Below, piece after piece: positions 22,370 through 33,735 of a stretch of DNA of 64,000 nt. Location of the stretch: assembly GCA_046530735.1 (NCBI GenBank), contig JBHEQV010000006.1, positions 1 to 64,000 of the forward strand, written 5' to 3'. This DNA comes from Arsenophonus sp046530735. Lineage in GTDB: Bacteria > Pseudomonadota > Gammaproteobacteria > Enterobacterales > Enterobacteriaceae. How positions within the stretch are numbered: the first letter of the stretch is position 1; the number at the start of each line of letters is the position of its first letter. A program made the position numbers and the translations under genes. The notes beneath the pieces were generated by a model, which ran no database searches, was not told the origin of the DNA, and saw nothing but the letters and a program-made list of their open reading frames with translations.

Positions 22370-22690
22370 GCTGGTAAGAACATCTTCAGTATACACTCAC
22401 TAGCTTCATTAATCATTTTATGAACATTATTGGCAATCATACTTCAGCGTAATCATTCATAGCTTCCAAATAATCTTAGATATCGTGAATATTAGTTGGT
22501 ATGTTTTTAATGGTGTATTAGCATTAACACTCTAAACTCTGTGTTCATTATCCTACTATTCATCTGCTAATTTATCTTTACGTTCTAAAATAGAAGAATT
22601 AAATTTATCTAATAATTTATGAACGGAAAAAAATTCTACTGCGCAAATTTCAACATGCCTGTTCTATCATCAATGACAGATTAATAAATT
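22370..22690 (-). pseudogene. dps: dps relic, ferritin-like DNA-protection protein
   Basis: On the minus strand a piece reading NTPLKTYQL (E. coli [26 protein letters not shown]) is followed in shifted frames by DYAEV, IANNVHKMINEAS and TEDVLTSA, matching the second half of Dps. The first half is barely traceable. Dps protects starving cells' DNA and stores iron. It sits next to rhtA in the same orientation, as in E. coli, which supports the call. Confidence 0.7.
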
Positions 22691-23033
22691 ATTAAATTAG
22701 CAGGTTAAAACTGAAATAGGATGGTTTTAGTACTATCACTTCTATCGTTATAGGTGATAGAAGTGAATTAATTTCAGTAATTTAACTAATTTATCTATAC
22801 TCATTATTTATGTTTCTATATTACATATAATATATTAATACTTTATTTAAAAGTAACTTATTATTGGGCAATAAGTTTTATTATTTTATTCTTTAAATTG
22901 ATTAATTATATTAATTTAAATGTTATTTAATTAGCTATAATTATATATATGATATTAAAAATAAAAATGCAAGAAATAATCACTAACAGATTATACTGTG
23001 AGTATATAGGCTTTAATACATCTTGTAATGATG
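22691..23033. other. Gene-free spacer between dps relic and rhtA
   Basis: This stretch is AT-rich. A short inverted pair, 'agtactatcacttctatcg' around 22730 and 'gataggtgatagaagtg' just after it, forms a possible hairpin at about 22733-22765 that could terminate transcription from rhtA. Nothing else is seen. Confidence 0.4.
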
Positions 23034-23933
23034 TTAAAAATCATTTAATTGATTTCTAGAGTTTCGCTTGTTTTTTTTCATGATAGATATTGAACTAATT
23101 GATGCGATAATAATGCAAAATAATCCGAACCATTGAGTTAACGTTAAGTGTTCATTAAGAAATATCATTCCCATAAAGGCCCCCATTGCTGGCTCTAAAC
23201 TCATTAATGTACCAAACGTTTTTGTTGACATACGTGTTAGGACAAACATTTCAAGCATGTAAGGGAAGGCAGTTGATAAAATAGCAACCGCAAGTGCAAT
23301 TGGTAGAATTGACAAATTAAATAGCAGTTCAATACTAACGGTGAAAAGACTAACCGGAAAAAAAATTAATGTCGAGATAAACAAACCTAAAGCTACTGTT
23401 GCTGTACCATAATCAGTACCCGCCCTCTGACCAAAGATGATATACATTCCCCAGCAAATGCCGGCAGCTAAAGCATAAATAATACCGGTTGGATTTAAGT
23501 TATTAATACTATTTCCAATAGGAAATAAAGAGGCTAATCCAACAATAACCATTAATATCCAAATAAAATCAATCATGCGTCGAGATGAGAACATTGCTAC
23601 AGCTAAAGGACCAGTAAATTCTAATGCAACAGCAATTCCTAATGGGATTCTTTCTAGTGAAAGATAAAACAGCGAATTCATTGATCCTAAGGAGATACCA
23701 TATATAAGTAAATATTTTAATGAATGGCTACGTAATTTTTTTCGCCAAGGCTTAAAAATTATAAAAAGAATAATTGTTGCTAAAAATAATCTTAAAGCTG
23801 TTACGCCAAGTGCACCTATAGTTGGAAATAGACTTTTTGCTAATGAAGCACCACTTTGTATTGATATCATTCCAAAGAGTAACAATAATGTTAGCAACAA
23901 CATTTTATGGTTTTTATTCAATGCAAATAACAT
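23034..23933 (-). CDS. rhtA: Threonine/homoserine exporter RhtA (EamA family)
   Basis: RhtA is an inner-membrane drug/metabolite-type transporter that exports threonine and homoserine in E. coli. The intact 299-residue frame predicts about ten membrane helices in two EamA repeats. It keeps family blocks close to E. coli: SIQSGASLAKSLFP.IGA.GVTALRL near 25-50, YLSLERIPLGIAVALEFTGPLAVA near 90-115, GQRAG near 165 and MSLEPAMGA near 240. A GAGG about ten bases upstream supports the start. It lies beside the dps relic as in relatives. Why a symbiont would retain an amino-acid exporter is not shown by the sequence; provisioning a host is one possibility. Confidence 0.93.
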   Translation of the reverse strand: MLFALNKNHKMLLLTLLLLFGMISIQSGASLAKSLFPTIGALGVTALRLFLATIILFIIFKPWRKKLRSHSLKYLLIYGISLGSMNSLFYLSLERIPLGIAVALEFTGPLAVAMFSSRRMIDFIWILMVIVGLASLFPIGNSINNLNPTGIIYALAAGICWGMYIIFGQRAGTDYGTATVALGLFISTLIFFPVSLFTVSIELLFNLSILPIALAVAILSTAFPYMLEMFVLTRMSTKTFGTLMSLEPAMGAFMGMIFLNEHLTLTQWFGLFCIIIASISSISIMKKNKRNSRNQLNDF

Positions 23934-24209
23934 CTGGAGATAACCTCAAAAAATATAGAAGTAATATAAATATTAAAAAATTAAATAATAACTCAGTAAT
24001 AACAAGAGTTACTTAATAATATTGAATAATTATTACATAAAAGATAATTAAACAAATATTATTTTCAATGCCTACTGAAAATAGAATATTCACTATATTA
24101 GATGTTAATCTTGAAAAAGAAATAACATGAAAAATATTTATCCATTTATTAGATTTCATCAATGCCTGATAGTAGGGTTACACTAGTAAATTTAAGTTAA
24201 GGAGGATAA

Positions 24210-24790
24210 TATGAAAAAAAATGAATACGTAACAGTTTATTGCATATCGAGTTTAGGAGTCAGTAATATTTATCAATAGCAGGCTATTCATTGATACCCG
24301 AGTTAGTTAACAAAAATAACACTGGTTTATTAGGATGGCGCGTTTGTATTATGGGCGTTTTGGCTAATTTGCTATTGGAACAATGTGGTTTAGTAGTTGG
24401 TATGATGCCTAATTTATTAGTTGAACGTGAGATTTCCCATGCTAGCCCTGATTGAAATCTATATTGTTGATACTATGATCAACGTAAGAAGAAAATGATT
24501 GATTTAGCTAATGCATTTATTGCGTTACTAGGGGGATTTTGTATTCTGGAAGAACTTAGTGAAGTTTTACTTGGGGTCAAATTGGTTTACATATGAAACC
24601 ATGTAGCTTATTAAATATTAATAATTGTTTGACACCACTACTAGCTATGATAGAAAAAATGACTGATGAAAAGTTTTTACAAGAAAATATAGACATATAG
24701 CGATTGTTATTGATAGTCTATCTATTTTACTTAATCATTTTTACGATACACACCACACACCTTCAGTAAAAACTTATGATGATCATCTAT
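24210..24790 (+). pseudogene. LOG-family protein relic (TIGR00730 / YvdD type)
   Basis: LOG-family proteins hydrolyse nucleoside 5'-monophosphates, releasing the base (cytokinin activation in plants). After a good GGAGG and ATG at 24211, broken frames give an N-terminal VYC.SS-like piece. They continue with PNLLVEREI.H, VDTM..RKKKMIDLANAFIAL.GGFCILEEL (family IALPGGFGTLEEL) and a C-terminal GLHMKPC.LLNINN segment. At least four stops or shifts intervene, and the glycine of the catalytic motif region is altered. Confidence 0.8.
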
Positions 24791-25049
24791 AGTTGTGTTA
24801 AGTTTTTATTATTTTATTTAAATTAACAAGTATAGATAATTAAAAAAAAGTGACATGCTAGTTTCTCTCATATCTATAGATGTTAGCGCTAATTTTTGTT
24901 CTCTAATCGACTTCACAATTAGGAATAGGCATTAAATTAATTTTTCGAAACTCTGTTGACATAACATCAACAGATAGCACTTTTCTGTTGATAATTTTAG
25001 AGCTATGTTAGTAAAGGTTATTACTTTTGTTAGCAGAGAAATTTATAGT
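24791..25049. other. Spacer, no gene seen
   Basis: This is AT-rich DNA between the LOG relic and an IS1595 relic. A short repeat, 'gttgacataacatcaacag', at about 24956 could form a small hairpin. No coding remnant was recognised. Confidence 0.35.
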
Positions 25050-25590
25050 TATATCAGTATTTTAATTATTGTGGTTTCAAGCAGTTTTTTCCAAGCCAGA
25101 TGATTTGGTAAATAAATAAAAGCCTAAACATCATAGATCTTCTCAATCATTCTTTTAATCGGCTAATATAATTGTTCATATTTTGAATCTAGAATTCTTC
25201 ATAAATAATTCTCTGATTATCTAGTTTTATTAAGCGATAGTGACTAATTTCATGTAGCTAGCAAAAGTTACATACCATTTAACTTCATCTGAATAAATGA
25301 TGGACTCTTTATCGATGATCGGCTCAAGAAAATAGCTAACACACTCTGCATTAAACTTTTCAAGAATCTGATCGCTCACATGACCAGTTTTAATCTAGGG
25401 TGGATTAAAACTGCAACTTGTTCTTTCCTTTTATTTCCTCGTCCACGCATTTTTTAGTTATCCTATGTAGGAAATAATGATTTTATTTAAAGGATCAGAA
25501 AAATATTTTATTGATTTCAATAATAGTGCTTACTGTATTTATATTGGCTGGAGATATTAATATATCTGCTATATGGCGATTAAAAGATTA
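25050..25590 (-). mobile_element. IS1595-family element, 3' half, degenerate
   Basis: This is the reverse-oriented C-terminal half of an ISXO2-type transposase, aligned by eye with 60540-61475. The right edge is cut by the IS256 copy that follows. Confidence 0.6.
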
Positions 25591-25594
25591 CGTT

Positions 25595-26950
25595 TCACTC
25601 TGATCCTTCATAAATCTATTCTCCATCCTTTAATTAGACGTTGTTTACTAGCAGGATTAAGGTTAACTCCCCTTACGTTAGTTTTAGTTTTTTAATCAAA
25701 CTGGAACAACTTAAATGGCATGAAAGGGTTATTTTTCAAATCAAAGCTATTCATGTTTTGACTTTATAGTCTCAGTGTCACAAAACCTAATTTAATTAAA
25801 TTCATTATTTTTATTGACGGTCCAGAAGTGCGCTGACGATAAGCCATATAATGCTCAGCCATTCTTCTCAATCTTTCTCCAGCTTTTTCATCGCTGCAAG
25901 ATATACTGAAAAGCTTACTAACAAAATATTAAGAGATTTATTAGTGTCATCATAACTTTCTGCTAGTCATAGATCCGATCCCTCCCGGCAGATCACCTTA
26001 ACTTTCGGTGTTGCATGTCTTTGTGTATTGAAGCTAGTACATCAGCTATTTTATGTACCCAACAACATTGTTGCTGCGTATCTGAAAATACCTTTATCAT
26101 TGCATTCCAAAAGCTAATGGCACCGTCTTCCGTACCAAGTCTAGGAAATATGGTTAAAGCACAACGTTCGCTGACATGCATAAGTTCAGACCAGTGCACT
26201 TCTGACTATCAATAATCATTTTTGGGTGCAACGCGCTCCTTAATGTCCATGTACAGCGCCGCCAATAATGAGTAGTAGGTAAAGTCAATCATCTTGCTTG
26301 ATAGGAAATAGTATATATCATCGACTTAAAAATAAATATAGCACGTATCACTTAAATAAAGCAAGGACATCATTCATTTATTTGTATTCTTGAAGTCATT
26401 GTTATTTCAGTTTGCTAATTATACCGGAATGGAAGCCATGTTTTTTTCATCAAGAATAATCGTCCACAGATTTTTATAAAATCATGGATAAATATATGCC
26501 TTGCCGAATAAAGTTATGAAATTACTCTTTGCGGATTTTTACACGCTTCAGATAAGGTAGAAACAAGTTCTTAAAGCATATTGCTCTTGCTGCTGCGATC
26601 TCTCTTTCTCTTTAACCTTATGCGCTTTAATATCAACATCGTCAATACCAATGTGTATTCGCTGTAGCAAATAACTATTACAGGTGCCGTCTTGTAGACG
26701 GGTAGTAAAGAGTCGTTCAGCATATTTCTCAATATGACTTCAATCTCTACCTCAATAGCAGTGCCTATCACAGATAACTGGCAGAATTAGATGAGTTTAT
26801 AAAAGGAATCAGAGGTAATATCTAGTTTTGCAGATACATATAAGGTAGAGTTTTATGGCATATATTTATCTGTTGTTGAAAACATCCATAAAATCAATCA
26901 GCAAGATACTCCAGCATCTCTAAAACTCTGTACACTAGAAATGAGAATAA
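25595..26950 (-). mobile_element. IS256-family element, reverse, degenerate
   Basis: On the minus strand at 26199-25993 a 68-codon open piece reads DGAISFWNAMIKVF.DTQQQCCWVHKIADVL, which is diagnostic of IS256-family transposases. The 3' tip is near 25600 and the 5' end near 26945. The remaining frame is broken. Confidence 0.8.
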
Positions 26951-27174
26951 CTTAATGCTTAGATTGTTATCTATAAAAATATAATGTTATTGTTGCTATA
27001 GTTTTAAAACATATAAATAACAAAATAGATTCTGTTTTATTAAAAAATTTCTAGATTAAATTTTATTAAAAACTTAATTGAAGCCATTTCATTTAATGAA
27101 ATATCATACAATTTATAAGCTTTTTATCATACTTTTATGGTTGTCGGAAATTCCATTTAAGCGCTAAAGAGATG
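26951..27174. other. Spacer upstream of gltA relic, no gene seen
   Basis: This is AT-rich DNA with an inverted pair, 'catttcatttaatgaaat', at about 27088-27105. It would have held the gltA promoter. No ORF is supported. Confidence 0.35.
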
Positions 27175-28470
27175 TGTAATAGCAGACAAAGAAAGACTAT
27201 AGAATTAGTTGATAAAGATGCAAAAAATTTAGCTTGAAGTACTAAATCCTAGAGTTGTGATTAATGTAATTGATGTTTAAGGATTAGACTATAAATATTA
27301 TTTTACCTACAATCCTAGTTTTATCTCAACCGTACACTGTGAGCTGAAATTACCTATATAGGGAGTAAAGGTATTTCTTTTTACACCATAGAAAATTCTA
27401 TTGATCAATTAGTTGCTAATTTTATTTATTTAGAAGTTTGTTACATACTCTGTACTGTAAAAAAACTTTTACAAATGATCATTAGAACTTTAAAAATTAT
27501 TACCAACATACAGGTGAGCTATGATCAAATTACTCGGCTTTTGCAAGGTTTCCACCGTCTCGATTTTCATAAAATGGCAATCCTTATCTGTTATAACTGA
27601 TGTATTGCTAGTTTTCTATCACGAGCATTGGATGTTAATAATCTGCGTCATCCTGAAATAAGAGGATTTAGCTTACTATAAAATTGCCTACCGTTGCAGT
27701 AATGTGTTACAACAATCTATTGGTTAACTTTTTATTTACCCATAAAATTCTCTCGCTTATTTATGGAATTCCTTCATATAGTATTTCTATACCTTGTGAA
27801 TATATCAGATTAATCTAACCATCAAATGGGCTATGGATCGCATTTTATTCAGCATCCTGCTCATGAATAAATCCCTCAACTTCAACAGTAAGAACAGTTA
27901 TCTCTTCTTGTGCTAATACATTTGCTTATATTGCTACTGGAATTTCCTCTCCTTGAGAGGAGGGAAGAGGCCATTTAAGCTCATGATGGTGCCAATGAAG
28001 TCTGTTTACGTATGCTAGAAGAGAATTAAATTGTAGAAAATATTTTTAAATTTATTAAACAAGAAAAAGATAAAAATGATTATTTCCATTTGATGTGATT
28101 TGGCTATCGGGTTTATAAAATTATAATCCCGAGCAACAGTTAATCAAACAGATCTGCGACGAAGTACTTAAAGAACTTAAGTTAAATGATAATATATCAG
28201 AGAAGTTCCTAAGAACTTAGCATATAGATAATCATCAAGAACCATTCTTATTGAAAAAAATTTTATAAAATGGAAATTTTTTATTCTAGCATTTCTTTAA
28301 AAGCAATAGAGACACCAACATAACAATTATCTTTACGGTTATTTTGCTATTGTTCGTATAATAAATATTGGTTGGATTTCTCACTGGAATGAAATGCATG
28401 ATGAAGAATTAAAGATCGTCGGGAGCAAATCCAGTTAATTTATATCGGTTATAAATAAAGAAATTTCATA
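27175..28470 (+). pseudogene. gltA: gltA relic, citrate synthase
   Basis: Type II citrate synthase makes citrate from oxaloacetate and acetyl-CoA. The whole gene can be followed in scrambled frames: YNPSF.STVHCE (E. coli FDPGFTSTASCES), SIDQLVANFIYLEVCYIL, the RLLQGFHRLDFHKMAIL segment near 27540, LDVNN.RHPEI near 27635, and AMDRILFSI...EQ, where the catalytic histidine region is damaged, near 27835. Later come WGPAHGGANEV-like bases near 27955, LMGFGYRVYK near 28100, and GWISHWNEMHDE near 28375. Many stops and shifts show it is long dead. It should block entry to the TCA cycle unless a second copy exists elsewhere. Confidence 0.92.
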
Positions 28471-28629
28471 ATAATTTAATACAAAATAGTTAGTTATTTT
28501 TGATAAAAAAACTATATCTTACAATTTTATTGTGTATAAACAACTATAATACTGTATACAGGATACAAGATACTGATAAACCTACTATTTAATACTTTTT
28601 AGATATCTTGGCATTTATCTTTAGATAAA

Positions 28630-29373
28630 TTAAGCAGGATTAGGTATATCGACAAAAGTCACCTCAAATTCATAATCTTTTTGCAACCACTCACCTAACA
28701 CTTTAACGCCAAATCGTTCCGTTGCATGATGACCTGCAGCATAAAAATGGATTTTCATTTCTCGAGCAATATGGATAGTTTGTTCAGAAACCTCACCGGT
28801 GACAAAAGCATCAACGTTAGCCTCTGCTGCTTGTTGAATAAAATTCTGTCCACCCCCTGTACACCAGGCAATGGTACTGATTTTTTTTGGTCCATTATCA
28901 CCACAATACAAAGGTTGACGGGCTAATTTATTAGTTAAACGCGACATTAAATCATCAGCAGTTATCGGTTTCACAAACTTACCTTTTGGTAATAAAGGTG
29001 TAATGAGCTCTTCAATATCAACCTTCATGATATTTCCCAATTGTGCGTTATTACCAATAATAGGATGGGCATCAAGAGGTAAATGATAACCATAAAGATT
29101 AATATCATTACAAAGCAATGTCTTTAATCGTTTACGCTTCATATTAAGAATAACACTGGCTTCATTTTTCCAAAAATAACCATGATGAACAATAATTGCA
29201 TCTGCAGCTAATTTTACCGCTTCATTAAGTAATGCTTGCGATGCAGTCACACCAGTTACTATTTTTTTTACCTCTGAACGTCCTTCCACTTGAAGACCAT
29301 TGGGCGAATAATCTTGATATTGATAAACATTTAAGTGGGTATTGATTAATTGTTCTAATTCAATATTACGCAT
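28630..29373 (-). CDS. ybgI: Nif3-like / GTP cyclohydrolase-I type 2 homologue YbgI
   Basis: This intact 247-residue protein (from 29373) belongs to the NIF3 family, which forms a toroidal hexamer with a dinuclear metal centre. Its exact reaction is uncertain; E. coli YbgI (RadD-linked DUF34) is annotated only as a putative metal-binding hydrolase. Conserved features are the NGLQVEG segment near 24, the metal-ligand VHHGYFW near 64, DAHP near 100, the glycine-rich WCTGGGQNFI near 178 and the C-terminal GHHATERFG, which carries further metal ligands. I prefer the start at 29373 (MRNIELEQL) to the upstream ATG because it aligns with the E. coli start. Confidence 0.93.
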   Translation of the reverse strand: MRNIELEQLINTHLNVYQYQDYSPNGLQVEGRSEVKKIVTGVTASQALLNEAVKLAADAIIVHHGYFWKNEASVILNMKRKRLKTLLCNDINLYGYHLPLDAHPIIGNNAQLGNIMKVDIEELITPLLPKGKFVKPITADDLMSRLTNKLARQPLYCGDNGPKKISTIAWCTGGGQNFIQQAAEANVDAFVTGEVSEQTIHIAREMKIHFYAAGHHATERFGVKVLGEWLQKDYEFEVTFVDIPNPA

Positions 29374-29399
29374 TAGTACTATCATCCTATTTGTAAAAC

Positions 29400-29930
29400 T
29401 GTTCTATTTTATTAAAAATTAAACTTGAAAATATATTTTACAGTGGGCTTAAACCAAAAACACCCTATTACAATAAGTAATAAGACGTTTTATTTTTTTA
29501 ATTAATTATTTCATTGATTACGTATCTCCAGCACTGGATAAACAAATAAGTTTATAACTAGTTTTTACCCACATACGATGTATATAAATATAAAAAATCG
29601 GAGCTATGATCACGTTAAAAATTATACAGGAAAAACTATTATCCCTAATAATATAGCACCAACACGACACAATAGAATTTGATGCTAATGGTATTGACCA
29701 TGCCAGATATAAAGATCCTTCTTATAAAGTTATTAATTGATACATTGCGTAATGGATAAAAATTTTTGTTTGATAAATCGAGTATTACTACTTATCAGAC
29801 CACTTTTATTGTAATAAATAAAAATAATCTTACTTAATAAGTACTTATTTTAATAAAAATATCGATAACAATAATAAGTTACAAACCATTATATTGATAT
29901 TTTTTTATTCTATGGTAGACTTTTTATTAG
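29400..29930. other. Spacer between ybgI and kdpF, weak coding-like relic
   Basis: There is no gene here. A plus-strand stretch near 29600-29730 reads HDTIEFDANGIDHARYKDPSYKVI and looks like a protein fragment, but I could not assign it. The rest is AT-rich DNA. Confidence 0.35.
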
Positions 29931-29986
29931 ATGCTTTATATTGAAAGACTTAAGTTTTGTAGATAAAAATTACGAGGAAAAAAACT

Positions 29987-30076
29987 ATGTTTATTTTTAC
30001 TATTATAGGGATCATTATAATTGGAATATTATTTCTCTATTTGATTTATGCGTTTATTCATGCGGAAGGTTTTTAA
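29987..30076 (+). CDS. kdpF: KdpF, small membrane subunit of the K+-ATPase
   Basis: This 29-codon gene encodes a single hydrophobic helix ending in YLIYAFIHAEGF, matching the GYLVYALINAEAF end of the 29-residue E. coli KdpF. It keeps the exact family length. An ACGAGG about nine bases before the ATG is a good ribosome site. Its stop codon abuts the ATG of kdpA, the usual kdpFABC arrangement. KdpF stabilises the KdpABC pump; since kdpA and kdpB here are destroyed, the intact frame is probably a chance survivor of short length, not a working subunit. Confidence 0.85.
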   Translation: MFIFTIIGIIIIGILFLYLIYAFIHAEGF

Positions 30077-31265
30077 ATGGTAAGCAGTGCTCTATTAATT
30101 ACTAGTTTTTACTTCTCCTTCTTCTTATCGCTAAATTTATAGGAATTATATAGTTTTATTGGTTAAAAGTAATTTACTGATGTAATTTTTTAAAATAGAA
30201 TCCAGTTTATGCAGTTTCTATCGCTTTCGTAAATCCGCCGATGAAATCCATGATATGGATTTACGATAATACCTTATGTGTTTGTATTTAATGTTATTGG
30301 TGCATATTTCTGCTATTAATTAATCAAAAAAAATCTACTGCTTAATCCACAAAAATTTCTTAATCTAAATTAAGATTTTCCATTTAATACTATGATTAAA
30401 TTTATCATAAATACTAACTGATAATACTATAGTGAATAAAATACCTTAAGTTACTTTAATTAAAGTATTAGTTTAATTGTGTAGGATTACTTATCTGTTG
30501 CTATCGGCATTGCGATATCCTTCGCGTTGATAGACGCCTTTTATCCTAAAAGGTATAAAAAACTAGGTAATGCTATGAACAGATATCTGTTGTATTACAC
30601 TCTATTTTTTACTACTACTGGTGATTATTTTTGTCAGCTAAAACATGTTATAAAATTTTCACCATATCTAATGGTATAACATTACAAAATCAAAACTAAA
30701 TTATTTTGCGATGAGGAAAGACCCTGTCTCTCCCATAGGAAGCCATCAAATTATTAGGCACTATAATTGCGACGATTTTTCTAAAATTCCGCGTATCCTT
30801 TCAAAATACTACTGCGTTAATTATTTTTATATAATTATCATTCTTTTAATTCATATTATACTTTATTTTATATTTTGTCATATCGTTAATGATAGTGGGC
30901 AAGGTGCAATATTAATTTTGATAATGGAGATTATTTTCACTATTGTTATTCCTATTTATACAAAAATGCAAAATAACTCATAATTGATACCATAAGATGT
31001 TAATAGTGATATTTAGCTGGAATGTATAAAGTAAAGAAAGTTGCTTTAAGATTTTAAATTTTGTATTTTATTTTGTTATTACAACAACATCTTATGTTGT
31101 CAGTAAACAGCATGCATGATTATTTTATTGTATTAGAGAAAGATGATACCAATGTGGAATATAAAACTTGGTTAAGTGATATTTATAGTATCAAATTAAA
31201 ATTCAGGAAATGAAGTTAACCTCTATTACTATTTTAGTTGCCCTATACTTTAAGATTAGTAGGTG
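30077..31265 (+). pseudogene. kdpA: kdpA relic, N-terminal and central parts
   Basis: KdpA is the potassium-channel-like subunit of the KdpFABC ATPase. Starting at the ATG that touches kdpF, broken frames give LLLNPQKF (E. coli LPLNPQQLPGLSWD) and FIINTN..YYSE.NTLSYF (VTNTNWQSYSGETTLSYF), the first selectivity-filter region. They continue with AIGIAISFALIDAF (ASGIAVIFALIRAF), EAIKLLGT near 30740 and a TSYVVS.....HDYFIVL piece near 31095. The last is EMKLTSITILVA near 31215 (EMKLTALAILVT). The 90-codon ORF at 30711-30983 is a shifted shadow of it. The gene is then broken by about 3.5 kb of IS DNA. Confidence 0.9.
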
Positions 31266-31284
31266 TTTTCTTATTTCCGGAAAA

Positions 31285-31520
31285 TAGTATAGTTTTTTGA
31301 ATAATTCAAGTTTAACTTGAAATTAATCTCTCATATTCTGCAATAGAATTTTATTACTCAATATTGATTGAGTAATTCCTGGTTGTACAATTAATATAAT
31401 TGATGTAGAGTGATATTAAGATATTGGTCATGATAGATTTGTAGCCCATCCTTCCATACGCCCATTATATTGTTTGGCCATAACATTTATTTTAGAATGT
31501 ATCGGCATGGTAAGTCGGTG
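31285..31520 (-). mobile_element. IS481 3' tail, reverse (outer element of a nest)
   Basis: The tail of a reverse IS481 copy begins just past the last kdpA codons and is interrupted at about 31520 by an IS91-type element. It continues at 33505-33735 and 34495-34775. Read together, these three pieces rebuild one IS481 element. Confidence 0.65.
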
Positions 31521-33500
31521 TTCATGTTTAGAAAATTAAATCGCTCTTTAAGAGAAAAGAGAAAGATATCCATTTTTGCTAAAAGGAGATAGAATTAGTT
31601 TATTTAGATCTATCTTAAGTCAAAATTTTATTGGAGTATATAGTTGTTTACCTAATGCACTAATTTTAGATACATTAACTATAGGTTAAGATTAATAACT
31701 CTCGTTTTTCCATTTTATGCATTCTTTTGATAAAAATTACGTTGTCTGTTTCCAAAGCTGAATATCAATAAAAATATCCTATCCTCACAGAGGATACATT
31801 TGTGTAGATCTGTGCATAGAAATCCATTTTATCATAATTGCTAAATCCTAATTTTTTGTAAACCGTCATCTTCAGCGCTTTTAAACTTTTTGTAAAAGTG
31901 TGCCTCATTTACGATTTAAATAAGAAATCATAGTAATGCGCCATCTTAAAATACCTCGCCAGAAATATAGCTAATATAATGTTAGATCATTTTTCCTTCG
32001 TTAGGATATTCTGACGGATACTTAGCTTAGTCAAGTGGTTGTAGTAATGATGTACAACCACCCCCTTTTCGGTAATATCGTAGTTTTAACGTGAATAGCA
32101 GAATTTAAGGTAGCGCTAAAGCTATTTTACAGCATAGGCAGGCACGCCCATTTCATTTTTTTATTGAAGTGCACTTTTCAGTAATTTTTCTCCCTTGCAG
32201 TACTTGTGTCTTCAGATAACGCTGCCACTGCTTATCTAGTGTGGATATGCCATCAACTAAGGAAAAGAACCTATTGAAATTTATCATGTCATTACTGCAA
32301 CATATCAGTCAAATGACAGCGCTTTTGCCAGATTTTCGATTGTTCTTTTTTTTTGAAAACAGCTTCTACTATAGAGTATATTTAATATCCAGATATCCAC
32401 TTATAGCAGAGATATTAGCATGCAAATATTGATTGAGTTATCAACCATAAATGTGGAAGGCACAGAAGATACCAATTTTGACATTCTATTTTCGTGCCAA
32501 TTCTAGTATAACGAAAGGTATTTCCGGCGAGAAACAGGGTTTTGAGTAGTGAGTAGTAGTCGGTTATTCTAAAAAAGGCCAAAGAAGATGGGATATAGTG
32601 AAATTAATATATTATCAATCTCACTTTGGTAAAATATTAACTTCTTATCCTAACCACTCTTCGGTATAGCTTTAAAGCTGCATAAACTCCAGATTTTTTT
32701 GACTTATAGCTTTATTAGCAAAACAGAACTATATAGTTTCCAGGATACTAAAATAGTACAAGTTCTACAGAAGACAAGCGTTCACTTGACAGATATACGG
32801 ATCCATGAGTTGACACTTTTACCGTATTTTTCAAGAAATTTATTCCAGCTATCATCAATGGTGAAAAGCAGTTAAGTTTAATGGTATACATTTATCTAAA
32901 TTAGCTTATTGGTATTTTTCCAGAAAATAGAAATAGTTATCCTGTTTATATTCGTCAGGTCTATCGGCCTAGTTATCTTTTTGTTTATTCCAGTAAGTGA
33001 AGGATATGTGCATTACCCTTATTTTCCTATAGGTGATTAATTCATCTGGAATCATAATGTCACTCATATTACCCTCAATGCAGTTATATTCAGTATCACC
33101 GTTTGGCCTGAGCGTTTTCAAAAATTCTGGATAATCGTAACTAGAGACGGAGATAATGCTTGCGTGTTGAGAAAAAATTGCGAATCGAATTGGATGTATT
33201 TCTGTGTATCCTATTTTAGGGTATCATAAAAAACTTAATCAGTCTGCCCTCATTAATTTTAGAGGAAAATCATAAAGCACTTCAGATAAATAGGAGTATA
33301 ACACGTTAAGTTGCGTGCTATCTTTCTAATTTACTAGCCTTTTTCTTTCTAGGAGATTTATTTCAGATCAGCTGGATAAATTCTTGAAAAAATTAACATA
33401 TATCGCAGAGTATAAAACAGTACTCATATCATTAAGATTCAGAAGCAATGTAGTTACACTGCTTACGTCATAGGATACTACGTTCTATACTAGAACTTTG
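31520..33500 (-). mobile_element. IS91-family element, longest copy, degenerate
   Basis: On the minus strand, broken frames give WNKFLEKYGKSVNSW near 32835 (IS91 N-terminus W..F...HG) and GIFCAFHIYG..LNQYLHANI near 32450, which corresponds to GIFGALHTYGRRLNWHPHVH, the HUH motif. A RYLKTQVLQ block lies near 32215, and ARYFKMAHYYDFL near 31960 matches (IP)ARHFKMVRYYGFL. About 350 bp upstream of the transposase (33130-33490) is shared with 13400-13738; whether it belongs to an accessory ORF is unknown. The element sits inside an IS481 copy. Confidence 0.7.
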
Positions 33501-33504
33501 TACA

Positions 33505-33735
33505 TAAATAGTTAAATTCTTGTTTTTTGCGACTGAACATTTTCGTTATAGAACTTGCTTAATTAAGATCACGTAAGAAGCGTTGAGTATTGGCTATTGG
33601 TTTCTTGGTCTTGCAAAGACGAATAAAAACACACCCAGTGGCGCAATATATGATGCCTATGAAAAATAACATTGTGAAGTTTCGTTTGCATTTACGGCTA
33701 TAGTTAAGAACTACGTACAGATAATTATGCTCGTA
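33505..33735 (-). mobile_element. IS481 middle segment, reverse
   Basis: This is the continuation of the IS481 element whose tail is at 31285-31520. It picks up at 'actttgtacataaatag' where the first piece stopped, so IS91 split it. Confidence 0.6.

Noticed and set aside
26015..26215. Plus-strand 66-codon ORF
   Set aside because: It is the complement of the IS256 transposase segment carrying the WVHK motif on the minus strand.
30711..30983. Plus-strand 90-codon ORF with membrane-like stretches
   Set aside because: It is a frame-shifted section of the kdpA relic; the neighbouring frame shows EAIKLLGT and other KdpA pieces.
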